Shown here: one piece after another, positions 1 through 9,057 of the stretch
Layout: every line of letters begins with the position of its first letter
Numbering within the stretch: the stretch's first letter is position 1
NCBI GenBank assembly: GCA_002425705.1
Contig: DIMT01000037.1
Location: forward strand, 6,802-61,696
DNA from: Firmicutes bacterium UBA5559
GTDB lineage: Bacteria > Bacillota > Clostridia > Peptostreptococcales > Anaerovoracaceae
Direction: 5' to 3'
DNA: 54,895 nt
Translations under genes and position numbers: made by a program
The notes under the pieces: generated by a model
Told to the model about the DNA's origin: nothing
Databases searched by the model: none
What the model saw: only the letters and a program-made list of their open reading frames with translations

Positions 1-1
1 C

Positions 2-2239
2 GACCGGATTTCCCTGGAAATAGAGGAAATGTCCAGGAACCTTTCCCAGTGGAAGGGAGAGGCGTCCGGCCTGCGGGATCAGGAAATCCGGGAGAGGAAG
101 GAAGGGGAAGCCCTTGGAGCCCTTCTGGAAGAGCTGAAACTGGAGATCGGTCAGGCGGCTTCCCGAAAGAAAACCATTGAAGAAATGGAAAGCAATTACG
201 AAGGGTACAATGGAGGTGTCCGTACCATCATGAAATCCGGACTTTCCGGAATTCATGGGGTTGTGGGAGAGCTGATTCAGGTTCCGGAAGGATACGAAAC
301 AGCCATTGAAACAGGCCTGGGGGCCGGATTGCAGAATATCATCTGCGAAGACGACCAGAGTGCCAGAAAGGCCATCGAACTGCTGAAATCATCCAAAGGA
401 GGCCGGCTGACCTTCCTGCCGGTCAAGTCCATCAAGGCTCAGCCCCTTCGAAAAGAACCGGCCATCTCCCAGGGAACCGGCTTTCTGGGGTATGCCACCG
501 AGTGTATCCAATATGACAGCCGGTATCAGACCATTATGGAATATCTCCTGGGCCGGGTCGTATTAGTGGATCATCTGGAAAATGCTATTCAACTGTCCCG
601 AAAATCCCAGGGGAACTATCGATTTGTCACCCTGGAAGGGGAAATAATCAACATGGGTGGAGCCATTACCGGTGGCGCTACCAAATATAAATCAGCCAGT
701 CTCCTGGAACGGAAGGCAGAAATCACCTCCCTGGAAAATCTGCTCCGGGAGAAAAATCGTGAACGAACCCAGGCTGTTGAAAAACTGGAGAATCTTAAAA
801 ATAACCTCCGAAAACTGGCCGAAGATCTGGAAAAGAAGGTCCAGCAGCTTCAGGAAACGGAAATCACCCTGCTTCAGAAAACTAATGAAGCTAAGGTCCT
901 GAAAGGTAAACTGGAGGGCCTGGCCGAAGCCAAACAGAAATGGCTCCGGGAACAGGCGGATCTCCAGAATGAAATGGCTGAAATACAGTGCCTCATCGGA
1001 GAAAGCGAGGAAGGGGTCTTGGCTCTTCGGTCTCGGATCCAGGAACTGGAACAGGAAATCGAAGCATCCATGGAAATCCTGGATCAGCGGCGGGACCAGC
1101 TGAAGGAAAAGGATGAAGCCATCGTCAAGGCACGGCTGCAGCTTCAGGCTATGGAAAGCCAGCGAAACAGCACCCAAAGCATCGGCCTTCGGATTCGGGA
1201 AACTCTGGATGACCTTCAGCAGCAGCTTCGCATCAAGGAAGAAACCCTGGCTGGTCTCCTTCGGGAAAAGGATCGCCTCAGCACCGGAGATATCAATATG
1301 GAAGACATCGTAGCAGAAAAGGAAGAGGAAAAGAAGAGCCTGGAAAAATATCAGCAGGAGCTGATGGAAGAAAGGGCCGGCCTTACCGCCTCTCTCAATC
1401 AGATGTATGACCGGAGAAGCAGTCTGGAAGAAGAACTGGCCGTGCTGCAGACGAAAAAATATGATTTGGAAATCAAGCAGGCTAAGAACGACACTTTGCT
1501 GGAATCCTATAAAGAGCGTCTCTGGGAAGAGTACGAGGTCACCTACATCAAAGCCATGGAATTCCGCAAGAAGGACTTCAACCTGTCAGCAGCTACCAAA
1601 GAAAGCCGGGAAATCAAGGGCCGGATCAAGGAGCTGGGGGATGTGAACGTGGGCTCCATCCGCGAATACGAATCGGTGCGGGAACGTTTCGATTTCCTCT
1701 CCGAACAGCGTAGTGACATACTGGAAGCCGTCGATTCCCTGAAAAAAATCATTGGGGATATGGATAAAATCATCCGGGCCCGGTTCAAGGAAAGCTTCGA
1801 TCAGGTGGTGGAAAACTTCGAATCGGTCTTCCAGGAGTTGTTCGGCGGCGGTCAGGCTCAGCTTCTTTTAGAGGACGAAACCCGTCCATTAGAATCGGGA
1901 ATCGAAATTATTGCTCAGCCTCCGGGAAAAAAACTTCAGAATCTGAATCTCCTTTCCGGCGGAGAAAAGACCATGACTGCCATTGCCTTAATGTTCGCCG
2001 TCCTAAAAGCCAAACCCACACCTTTCTGTATTCTGGATGAGGTGGAGGCAGCGCTGGATGATGCCAACATCGACCGGTTTGCCGGTTACTTAAGAAATTA
2101 TGAAAACGTTCAGTTCGCTCTGGTCACCCATCAGAAGGCTACTATGGAGCATGCTGATGTTTTATATGGTGTAACCATGCCGGAACAGGGTATATCTAAA
2201 GTGTTATCCTTGAGACTGGGTGATAAGATTGAAATGTAA
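2..2239 (+). CDS. smc: Chromosome partition protein SMC, C-terminal part (5' truncated by window edge)
   Basis: ATPase of the SMC-ScpAB condensin, which compacts and segregates the chromosome. The frame is open from base 2, so the N-terminal Walker A head and first coiled coil lie outside the window; 745 residues are visible. About residues 70-225 form the glycine-rich hinge (GAGLQNIICED, NMGGAITGG). Then comes a long charged Glu/Lys/Gln coiled coil to about 560. The C-terminal head carries the signature LSGGEKTMTAIAL and Walker B FCILDEVEAALDD. The ATG at 29 is only an internal Met. ftsY follows after 34 bp, the usual Firmicute smc-ftsY order, so they are probably co-transcribed. Family assignment is secure. 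Confidence 0.97.
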   Translation, partial: DRISLEIEEMSRNLSQWKGEASGLRDQEIRERKEGEALGALLEELKLEIGQAASRKKTIEEMESNYEGYNGGVRTIMKSGLSGIHGVVGELIQVPEGYETAIETGLGAGLQNIICEDDQSARKAIELLKSSKGGRLTFLPVKSIKAQPLRKEPAISQGTGFLGYATECIQYDSRYQTIMEYLLGRVVLVDHLENAIQLSRKSQGNYRFVTLEGEIINMGGAITGGATKYKSASLLERKAEITSLENLLREKNRERTQAVEKLENLKNNLRKLAEDLEKKVQQLQETEITLLQKTNEAKVLKGKLEGLAEAKQKWLREQADLQNEMAEIQCLIGESEEGVLALRSRIQELEQEIEASMEILDQRRDQLKEKDEAIVKARLQLQAMESQRNSTQSIGLRIRETLDDLQQQLRIKEETLAGLLREKDRLSTGDINMEDIVAEKEEEKKSLEKYQQELMEERAGLTASLNQMYDRRSSLEEELAVLQTKKYDLEIKQAKNDTLLESYKERLWEEYEVTYIKAMEFRKKDFNLSAATKESREIKGRIKELGDVNVGSIREYESVRERFDFLSEQRSDILEAVDSLKKIIGDMDKIIRARFKESFDQVVENFESVFQELFGGGQAQLLLEDETRPLESGIEIIAQPPGKKLQNLNLLSGGEKTMTAIALMFAVLKAKPTPFCILDEVEAALDDANIDRFAGYLRNYENVQFALVTHQKATMEHADVLYGVTMPEQGISKVLSLRLGDKIEM

Positions 2240-2273
2240 TGTTATGTTAAATATTTAGTTAAAGGGGAATAGA

Positions 2274-3170
2274 ATGGCTTTATTTCAAAAGAAATCATTT
2301 TTCGGCAATCTGTCTCAGAAGATCGGGGATGCCATCATGGGCAGGCCTGCCATCGACGAAGAGCTGATGGAGGAGCTGGAGGAAATCCTGATCACCTCCG
2401 ACATTGGCATGGAAACCACGATGAAGATTATCGGGCAGTTGCGGGAAGATATTAAGAAAAATTATATTTCCACTCCGGAAGGGGTTAAGGATCAGCTCCA
2501 GAAAATCATGACGGGGCTGGTGGATAAGGGGGAGCGGCACGGCATGTCCGACCAATATCCCCTGGTAATTTTAATCATCGGCGTCAATGGGGGAGGCAAG
2601 ACCACGTCCATTGGCAAGCTGGCTCATCAATACCGGCAAAGGGGCCATTCGGTCCTGCTGGCCGCAGCGGATACTTTCCGGGCAGCAGCCAGCGAACAGC
2701 TGGAAGAATGGGGCCGGAGATCCGGTGTCTCGGTCATCCGTCACCAGGAAGGAGCCGATCCTTCTGCAGTCATTTATGACGCAATCCAGTCGGCCAAAGC
2801 AAGAAAAGTGGACGTACTGATCTGCGACACGGCAGGGCGGCTTCAGAATAAGAAAAATCTGATGGTGGAACTGGAAAAAATGAACAAGGTCATCGACCGG
2901 GAATACCCGGATGCTTCCCGGGAAACCCTGCTGGTGCTGGATGCCACCACCGGTAAAAATGCGGTTTCCCAGGCCAAGGAGTTCGGCGATATCGCCGAAT
3001 TGACGGGAATCGTGCTGACTAAGCTGGATGGCACCGCTAAAGGCGGTATCGTCATCACCATCGCTGATGAGTTTGATATGGCTGTCAAGTTCATCGGAGT
3101 GGGAGAAAAGATCGAAGACCTGAAGGCCTTTGATCCGGAAGGATTTGTAGGGGGAATATTTAATGAGTAA
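2274..3170 (+). CDS. ftsY: Signal recognition particle receptor FtsY
   Basis: SRP-type GTPase that docks ribosome-SRP complexes at the membrane for co-translational insertion. The protein has 298 residues: a short N-terminal segment instead of a long acidic A domain, an N helical bundle, then the G domain with P-loop GVNGGGKTTSIGKLA, DTAGR (G3), TKLDGTAKGG (G4) and a C-terminal GVGEKIEDLKAFDP typical of FtsY. The start follows an AAAGGGGAA ribosome binding site. The last 8 bp overlap der, so the two are translationally coupled. Length is at the short end for the family, as is common in Clostridia. Confidence 0.97.
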   Translation: MALFQKKSFFGNLSQKIGDAIMGRPAIDEELMEELEEILITSDIGMETTMKIIGQLREDIKKNYISTPEGVKDQLQKIMTGLVDKGERHGMSDQYPLVILIIGVNGGGKTTSIGKLAHQYRQRGHSVLLAAADTFRAAASEQLEEWGRRSGVSVIRHQEGADPSAVIYDAIQSAKARKVDVLICDTAGRLQNKKNLMVELEKMNKVIDREYPDASRETLLVLDATTGKNAVSQAKEFGDIAELTGIVLTKLDGTAKGGIVITIADEFDMAVKFIGVGEKIEDLKAFDPEGFVGGIFNE

Positions 3171-4488
3171 ACCAATGGTAGCGGTCGTAGGCCGGCCTAA
3201 TGTGGGAAAATCCACTTTTTTTAATAAGATCGTAGGCCGGAGAGTCTCCATTGTGGAAGATACTCCGGGGGTCACCCGGGACCGGATCTACGCGGAAGCC
3301 GAGTGGCGGGGACGGACCTTTGGTCTCATCGACACCGGCGGAATCGAACCGGATACCAAGGATGTGATCCTGTCCCAGATGAGGGAACAGGCGGAGATTG
3401 CCATGGATATGGCTGATGTCATCGTCTTTATGGTGGACGGCAAGGACGGCCTGACCACATCGGACCGGGAAGTGGCCACCATGCTGATGCGTACCGGCAA
3501 AAAAGTCATCCTTTTAGTCAATAAAATCGATACCCCCAAACTGCCCGATGATTTCTACGATTTCTACGAGCTTGGACTGGGGGAACCGATTCCGGTTTCT
3601 GCCGCCAATATGCTGAACTTTGGGGACATCCTGGATATGATGGTGGAAAATTTCCCCTCTGCGGAGTTGGAAGAGGAAGAAGAATCCATCAAGATCGCCG
3701 TTATCGGTAAGCCGAATGTGGGAAAATCCTCTCTGATCAATGCCCTGCTGGGAGAAAACCGGGTCATCGTTTCCGATATTGCCGGGACCACCCGGGATTC
3801 CATCGATACTCCCTTTGAACAGGGAGAGGATAAGTTCGTCCTTATCGACACTGCAGGACTCCGGCGAAAGAATAAAATCAATGAAGATATTGAAAAATTC
3901 AGCGTGATCCGGGCCATTGCAGCCATCGAACGAAGCGATGTGTGCCTGCTGATGCTGGATGCCACGGAAGGGGTCACCGAGCAGGATAAAAAGATTGCCG
4001 GACTGGCCCATGAAGCGGGAAAAGGGATCATTGTCGTGGTGAACAAGTGGGATCTGATTGAAAAGGATACCAATACCATGCGGGATTTCAGGAAGCAGAT
4101 GGAAAAAGAACTGGTATTCATGGCCTATGCCCCGTCGGTATTCATATCGGCCAAAACAGGACAGCGACTGCAGAACGTCATCGACCTGGCCAAGGTGGTA
4201 GCAGAAAAGAGGGCTATGAGAATCCCCACCGGTCAGCTCAACAGCCTGATCATTGATGCGGTCATGATGAACCCGACCCCCTCCGATAAAGGAAAGCACC
4301 TGAAGATCTATTATGTGACTCAGGTAGGGGTTAAGCCCCCCTTGTTTTCTTTCCAGATCAACAAGCGGGATCTGATGCACTTTTCCTATGCCCGTTATCT
4401 GGAAAACAAGATCCGAAGCTCCTTCGGATTTGAGGGAACGTCCATAAAATTTGTATTCAGGGAAAAAGGAGAAAAGGAAAATGGTTGA
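3163..4488 (+). CDS. der: Ribosome biogenesis GTPase Der (EngA)
   Basis: Essential GTPase with two tandem G domains, needed for maturation of the 50S subunit. Domain 1 has GRPNVGKSTFFN and DTGG; domain 2 has GKPNVGKSSLIN, DTAGLRR and NKWD; a C-terminal KH-like domain follows (YYVTQVGVKPPLFSFQIN). At 441 residues it has the normal length. The ATG overlaps the end of ftsY (ATGAGTAA) and its stop overlaps the plsY start by 8 bp, so ftsY, der and plsY form one tightly packed operon. Confidence 0.97.
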   Translation: MSKPMVAVVGRPNVGKSTFFNKIVGRRVSIVEDTPGVTRDRIYAEAEWRGRTFGLIDTGGIEPDTKDVILSQMREQAEIAMDMADVIVFMVDGKDGLTTSDREVATMLMRTGKKVILLVNKIDTPKLPDDFYDFYELGLGEPIPVSAANMLNFGDILDMMVENFPSAELEEEEESIKIAVIGKPNVGKSSLINALLGENRVIVSDIAGTTRDSIDTPFEQGEDKFVLIDTAGLRRKNKINEDIEKFSVIRAIAAIERSDVCLLMLDATEGVTEQDKKIAGLAHEAGKGIIVVVNKWDLIEKDTNTMRDFRKQMEKELVFMAYAPSVFISAKTGQRLQNVIDLAKVVAEKRAMRIPTGQLNSLIIDAVMMNPTPSDKGKHLKIYYVTQVGVKPPLFSFQINKRDLMHFSYARYLENKIRSSFGFEGTSIKFVFREKGEKENG

Positions 4489-5074
4489 TGCGGCACTGAT
4501 TGCTGCTTTGATAATAGCGTATCTGCTGGGAAATATTTCCCCAGCTATCCTGCTGGGTAAAATGGCGGGAGTAGACATAAAAAAAGAGGGAAGCGGCAAC
4601 GCGGGAACCACCAATACCCTCCGGGTTTTGGGGAAAAAGGCGGCTGTTCTGACCTTGCTCATCGACGTGGGTAAAGGGGTTGTTGCAGTCCTCATCGGAC
4701 AAGCTCTTGCAGGGGAGCAGGCAGCCATGGCCTGCGGGCTGCTGGCTTTTGCCGGCCATATCTGGCCGGTATTCTTCCATTTTAAGGGAGGGAAAGGGGT
4801 GGCTACTGCCTTTGGGGTGGTACTTGCCCTGGAGCCTCTTTTAGCTCTGATTGGGCTGGGAATCATGGCTGTGACTGTACTGACTACAAAGAGGGTATCC
4901 GCAGGTTCGGTGATTACGGCGATAGCCTTGCCCTTTATCGGTAACCTGATCAACCCAGACCACCTCTGGTGGACCCTGATTATGGCGGTCATCATCCTGT
5001 ATAAACACAGCAGCAATATCAGCAGACTCATGAAAGGAGAGGAACCTCCTCTTCAGTTTCGGAAAAGCAAATGA
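4481..5074 (+). CDS. plsY: Glycerol-3-phosphate acyltransferase PlsY
   Basis: Integral membrane acyltransferase that moves an acyl group from acyl-phosphate to glycerol-3-phosphate, the first step of phospholipid synthesis. The ATG at 4481 is chosen because it follows an AAGGAAA site and begins directly before the first membrane helix; a TTG at 4451 in the same frame lies inside der. Family motifs are GNISPAILLGK, GSGNAGTTNTLRVLGKK and the glycine-rich GHIWPVFFHFKGGKG. About five membrane segments in 197 residues. The next gene, gpsA, makes its substrate glycerol-3-phosphate, so the pairing is functional. Confidence 0.96.
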   Translation: MVDAALIAALIIAYLLGNISPAILLGKMAGVDIKKEGSGNAGTTNTLRVLGKKAAVLTLLIDVGKGVVAVLIGQALAGEQAAMACGLLAFAGHIWPVFFHFKGGKGVATAFGVVLALEPLLALIGLGIMAVTVLTTKRVSAGSVITAIALPFIGNLINPDHLWWTLIMAVIILYKHSSNISRLMKGEEPPLQFRKSK

Positions 5075-5091
5075 CTTTCGGAGGTATGAAA

Positions 5092-6087
5092 ATGAAAAAA
5101 ATCGGCGTCATCGGGGCCGGAAGCTGGGGCACGGCATTAGCTAACACTCTGGCCAACAAAGGCCATCAGGTTAAAATATGGGACATCAACCAGGATCATC
5201 TGAAATCCATGGAAGAATTCCGGGAAAACAAAGCTTTCCTTCCGGAAGTCCGGCTTCACGACAACATCACCATCAGCTATACCATCGAAGACACCCTGAA
5301 GGACGCGGATATCGGCCTCTTCTCTGTTCCGGCACAACACTTTCGCCAGGCTTTAACGGGAGCCCTCCCTTATCTGAAAAAGGAAATGGTCCTGGTCAAT
5401 GTGGCCAAGGGTATTGAACAGAAGACTCTGCTGACTATGTCCCAGATTGCCGAAGAGGTAGCACCGGAGATTCCTTATGTGGTATTGTCCGGCCCCTCCC
5501 ATGCGGAAGAGGTAGGTCGGATGCTTCCAACAACGGTAGCGGTGGCATCCAAAGATATGAAATTTGCCGAGTATATCCAGGACGTCTTCATGACGGATCG
5601 GTTCCGTGTTTACACCAATCATGATGTGATTGGCGTGGAGCTGGGAGGCGCCCTGAAGAACATCATTGCCTTGGGCGCCGGCATCTCGGACGGCATGGGC
5701 TTCGGGGATAATGCCAAGGCAGCCATGATGACCCGGGGGATTGCGGAGATTGCAAGACTTGGGGTTCAATTGGGGGCTGAGGTCCTGACCTTCGCCGGAC
5801 TGGCCGGAATCGGAGACCTGATCGTTACCTGTACCAGTATGCACAGCCGGAACCGGCGCTGCGGCATCATGATCGGCCAAGGCGTCAAACCCTCAGAAGC
5901 CGTAGAAAAAATCGGCATGGTAGTAGAAGGCATGTACACCACAGAAGCAGCTTACCAGCTTGCCAAAAAGGTGGGGGTAGAAATGCCTATCACCGAATGC
6001 ATCTATCAGGTAATCAATGACCAGATTGATGCCAAGGAAGCTGTTGAGGTCCTGATGGGCAGAGAGAAGAAACACGAAGCGATTTAA
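5092..6087 (+). CDS. gpsA: Glycerol-3-phosphate dehydrogenase [NAD(P)+]
   Basis: Reduces dihydroxyacetone phosphate to sn-glycerol-3-phosphate for phospholipid synthesis in the cytoplasm. The Rossmann motif GAGSWGTALANTLA opens the protein. GPSHAEEV and the C-terminal catalytic region GALKNIIALGAGISDGMGFGDN with AAMMTRG are typical of GpsA. I chose the ATG at 5092 because GGAGG at 5080-5084 sits 7 nt upstream; the in-frame ATG at 5086 is too close to it. 331 residues, the normal length. It provides the acceptor for PlsY encoded just upstream. Confidence 0.96.
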   Translation: MKKIGVIGAGSWGTALANTLANKGHQVKIWDINQDHLKSMEEFRENKAFLPEVRLHDNITISYTIEDTLKDADIGLFSVPAQHFRQALTGALPYLKKEMVLVNVAKGIEQKTLLTMSQIAEEVAPEIPYVVLSGPSHAEEVGRMLPTTVAVASKDMKFAEYIQDVFMTDRFRVYTNHDVIGVELGGALKNIIALGAGISDGMGFGDNAKAAMMTRGIAEIARLGVQLGAEVLTFAGLAGIGDLIVTCTSMHSRNRRCGIMIGQGVKPSEAVEKIGMVVEGMYTTEAAYQLAKKVGVEMPITECIYQVINDQIDAKEAVEVLMGREKKHEAI

Positions 6088-6099
6088 AGGAAACAATGC

Positions 6100-7416
6100 A
6101 TGAGCAATAAAACATTTCACATACAGACCTTTGGCTGTGCCATGAATGAGCATGATTCAGAAACCATCGCCGGTCTTTTATCGGAGATGGGTTATGAGTC
6201 CACCGAGCAAAAAAAAGAGGCATCCGTCGCCATTATTAACACCTGCAGCGTTCGGGATAATGCGGACAAGCGTTTTTTCGGAACCCTGGGGCAACTGAAG
6301 AAGATCAAGGAAATGAATCCGGATTTCACTGTCTGTGTCTGTGGCTGTATGATGCAGCAACAGCATGTCATCGATACGGTCAAACAGAAATATCCCTGGG
6401 TGGACATCATTTTCGGCACCCACAACATCCACCAGTTCCCCAAGCTGTTGGAGTCCGTGCTGGGAGAAAAGCAGAAGATGGTGGATGTCTGGGACGATGG
6501 AGGAGACATTGTGGAAGGGCTGCCGGTAAAGAGGCAGTTTGCCCACAAGGCTCTGGTCAACATCATGTTCGGATGCAACAATTTCTGTACCTACTGCATC
6601 GTCCCCTATACCCGGGGAAGGGAGCGGAGCCGCCACTCGGAGGAAATCCTGGCAGAAGTTCGAGAGCTGGTCCGGGACGGGGTTCAGGAAATCACCCTGC
6701 TTGGTCAGAACGTCAATTCCTATCAGGGAGACGTGGATTTTGCCGGACTGATTCGTAAGCTCAATGAAGTGGAGGGTTTAGAACGGATCCGCTTCATGAC
6801 CTCCCACCCCAAGGACATTTCGGAAGAGCTGATAAGGGCTTATCAGGACTGCCATAAGCTTTGCAATCACATTCATCTGCCGGTACAGGCCGGCAGCAAC
6901 CGGGTGCTGGAACGGATGAACCGAAAATATACCAGAGAACACTATCTGGATCTGATCCGGAAGTTTCGGGAGACCCGGCCGGATATTGCCATCACCACCG
7001 ACATCATCGTCGGATTTCCGGGAGAAACGGAAGAGGATTTTCAGGACACCCTGAGCCTGGTTCGGGAGGTGGAGTATGATTCAGCCTTTACTTTCCTCTA
7101 TTCCGTCAGAAAAGGTACTCCGGCGGAGAAATATGAAGACCAGGTTCCGGAAGATATCAAGCATGAGCGCTTCAACCGATTGGTGGACTTGATGAACGAA
7201 CTGTCCCTGAAAAAAAATAAGGCCTTGGAAGGGCAGGTGGCTTCCGTACTGGTGGAAGGAACCAGCAAGACCAAGGAGGACACCCTGACCGGAAGGACGG
7301 AAGGGTTCAAAACCGTTAATTTTAAAGGACCAAAAGACATCATAGGCACGATCGTACCAGTTCGGATCACGGAAGGAAAAACCTTTAATCTGGAGGGAAT
7401 ATTTATAGAAAAATAA
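6100..7416 (+). CDS. miaB: tRNA-2-methylthio-N6-dimethylallyladenosine synthase MiaB
   Basis: Radical SAM methylthiotransferase that modifies i6A37 of tRNAs reading UNN codons. The N-terminal UPF0004 domain carries the auxiliary-cluster cysteines (GCAMNEHDSE, CSVRDNADKR, CGCMMQQ). The radical SAM motif is CNNFCTYCIVPYTRGRERSR, and a TRAM domain ends the protein (FKTVNFKGP..IGTIVPVRI). 438 residues, full length. The motif after the CxxxCxxC separates MiaB from the MtaB and RimO paralogues. It is the last gene of the housekeeping run; a separate promoter for trpB begins directly after its stop. Confidence 0.95.
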   Translation: MSNKTFHIQTFGCAMNEHDSETIAGLLSEMGYESTEQKKEASVAIINTCSVRDNADKRFFGTLGQLKKIKEMNPDFTVCVCGCMMQQQHVIDTVKQKYPWVDIIFGTHNIHQFPKLLESVLGEKQKMVDVWDDGGDIVEGLPVKRQFAHKALVNIMFGCNNFCTYCIVPYTRGRERSRHSEEILAEVRELVRDGVQEITLLGQNVNSYQGDVDFAGLIRKLNEVEGLERIRFMTSHPKDISEELIRAYQDCHKLCNHIHLPVQAGSNRVLERMNRKYTREHYLDLIRKFRETRPDIAITTDIIVGFPGETEEDFQDTLSLVREVEYDSAFTFLYSVRKGTPAEKYEDQVPEDIKHERFNRLVDLMNELSLKKNKALEGQVASVLVEGTSKTKEDTLTGRTEGFKTVNFKGPKDIIGTIVPVRITEGKTFNLEGIFIEK

Positions 7417-7423
7417 ATCTTTC

Positions 7424-7452
7424 TTGACAATATCAATTTCAAGTGCTAACAT
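7424..7452 (+). promoter_or_regulatory. Sigma-A promoter of the trpB T-box transcript
   Basis: Consensus -35 TTGACA (7424-7429), a 17-nt spacer and -10 TAACAT (7447-7452), directly after the miaB stop. It would start transcription about 7459, just before the T-box leader. Seen directly in the sequence. Confidence 0.85.
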
Positions 7453-7469
7453 AAATAAAAAATATAAAC

Positions 7470-7731
7470 CGATGAAGAGGGAGTAAAACTGCCAAGCGAT
7501 CAGTCAGCGAGTCCGGAATGGTGGAAGCCGGGTAGATGTCAGCAGCAGACAAATGGGCCTCTGAGGGCGACGGGAACGAGGGATGAAATCCTTTCAGTAG
7601 CGGAGACGTAAAACCTGCGTAAAAGGTTAGGGGTGTGATGGCACTCTGCAGAGAGAATGAAGGATTCTTCATTAAACAAGGTGGTACCGCAGGTTAGCAC
7701 TTGTCCTTGTATATAGGATAAGTGCTTTTTT
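7470..7731 (+). promoter_or_regulatory. T-box leader RNA, probable tryptophan specifier (UGG)
   Basis: Leader that reads the charging state of a tRNA and controls termination. Stem I base strands GAAGAGG near 7473 and CCTCT near 7558 can pair. The distal GGTGGAAGCCGG (AG-bulge/loop region) lies about 7519-7532. Just before the closing strand is TGG at 7554-7556 followed by a purine, which fits a Trp specifier; a Gly reading (GGG/GGC) of the overlapping bases cannot be fully excluded. The T-box AAGGTGGTACCGCAGG is at 7678-7693. The adjoining terminator has arms at 7696-7706 and 7716-7726 plus a T-run. Uncharged tRNA-Trp should favour the antiterminator and trpB expression. Confidence 0.93.
7696..7731 (+). 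terminator. T-box-controlled terminator upstream of trpB
   Basis: Arms AGCACTTGTCC (7696-7706) and GGATAAGTGCT (7716-7726) form an 11-bp stem with a 9-nt loop followed by TTTTTT. It overlaps the conserved T-box pairing region, as in class I T-box leaders. The stretch 7732-7825 to the trpB start holds only the 5' UTR. Confidence 0.92.
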
Positions 7732-7825
7732 GATTATCAAAGAAGCGGTAAAAGCCTGATGGATGACTTCAGCAGAGGAGACCCTTTTCAATTATTGCAG
7801 CAGTAGAAGAAAAGGAGAAACAAAA

Positions 7826-9055
7826 ATGGAAAAGAAGAATGCAAGAGAGATGGATTTCACCAATTATCTGAAGGAATACCCGGACCAGACGGGTTACTTC
7901 GGTGAATTCGGAGGAGCCTACCTGCCGCCTGAGCTGATACCGGCTTTCAAGGAAGTCAATGAGGCCTATCAGACGATTTGTCATTCCGCCCGGTTCATCA
8001 GTGAACTGAGAAGAATCCGGAAGGAGTTTCAGGGCAGGCCTACACCGGTCTATCACTGTGAAAGACTTTCCAAGAGTCTGGGAACCACTCAGATTTACCT
8101 GAAGAGGGAAGACCTGAATCATACTGGAGCTCATAAGCTGAACCACTGCATGGGTGAAGGCTTATTAGCCAAATATATGGGGAAAAAGAAGCTGATTGCG
8201 GAAACCGGTGCCGGACAGCATGGAGTGGCTTTAGCTACTGCCGCCGCTTTTTTCGGCCTGGAATGTGAAATTCATATGGGAGAAGTGGACATTGCCAAGC
8301 AGGCCCCCAATGTGGCCAGAATGAAGCTTTTAGGTGCCAAAGTGGTACCCGTGTCCCATGGCCTCAAAACCCTGAAAGAAGCCGTTGATTCAGCTTTCCA
8401 GGCCTATCTGGCTGATCATGAAAATTCCATCTATTGCATCGGATCCGTGGTAGGACCCCATCCCTTCCCGGCCATGGTAAGGGATTTCCAGATGGTGGTC
8501 GGTAAAGAAGCCAGGGAGCAGTTTCTGGAGATGACCGGGTACCTGCCGGATGCAGTGGTGGCTGCAGTTGGTGGCGGCAGCAACGCCATGGGCATCTTTT
8601 CCGGATTCCTGGCAGACCCGGTTAAGATTTACGGAGTAGAGCCCATGGGAACGGGCCATGAACTGGGGCAACATGCTGCCTCCATGACTTATGGATCCAA
8701 GGGAATCATGCACGGATTTGAAAGCATGATGCTGAAGGATGACATGGGAGAACCGGCTCCGGTCTATTCGGTAGCCAGCGGACTGGATTATCCTTCCGTC
8801 GGCCCGGAACATGCCTTCCTGAATCAGATTGGACGGGTCAAGTATGACTATGTGATGGATGATGAAGCCATCGACGCCTTCTTTGCCCTTTCCCGGCTGG
8901 AAGGAATCATTCCTGCTATTGAAAGCTCCCATGCCCTGGCTTATGCCATTAAGCTGGCTAAAACGGAAAATCCCGGATTTGTATTAGTTAACCTGAGCGG
9001 ACGAGGGGATAAAGATATGGACTTCGTTCTGGAGAATTATGGAGATCGATTGTAG
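7826..9055 (+). CDS. trpB: Tryptophan synthase beta chain (orphan)
   Basis: PLP enzyme that joins indole to L-serine to give tryptophan. The ATG at 7826 follows AAAGGAG at 7811-7817; an in-frame extension to 7763 has no site. Core motifs are LKREDLNHTGAHKLNH (PLP lysine), ETGAGQHGVALATAAA, the phosphate-binding GGGSNAMG and LSGRGDKD. 409 residues, normal length. No trpA or other trp genes are in the window, so this copy probably salvages indole or works with a distant alpha subunit. The Trp T-box in front fits a biosynthetic or salvage role. Family is certain; partner use is inference. Confidence 0.93.
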   Translation: MEKKNAREMDFTNYLKEYPDQTGYFGEFGGAYLPPELIPAFKEVNEAYQTICHSARFISELRRIRKEFQGRPTPVYHCERLSKSLGTTQIYLKREDLNHTGAHKLNHCMGEGLLAKYMGKKKLIAETGAGQHGVALATAAAFFGLECEIHMGEVDIAKQAPNVARMKLLGAKVVPVSHGLKTLKEAVDSAFQAYLADHENSIYCIGSVVGPHPFPAMVRDFQMVVGKEAREQFLEMTGYLPDAVVAAVGGGSNAMGIFSGFLADPVKIYGVEPMGTGHELGQHAASMTYGSKGIMHGFESMMLKDDMGEPAPVYSVASGLDYPSVGPEHAFLNQIGRVKYDYVMDDEAIDAFFALSRLEGIIPAIESSHALAYAIKLAKTENPGFVLVNLSGRGDKDMDFVLENYGDRL

Positions 9056-9057
9056 CT

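Noticed and set aside
3514..5031. 505-codon minus-strand open frame across der and plsY
   Set aside because: Both underlying plus-strand genes are unmistakable; the frame is an antisense artefact.
7554..7558. Glycine reading (GGG/GGC) of the T-box specifier
   Set aside because: The downstream gene is trpB, and UGG followed by a purine at the expected distance from the stem fits better.
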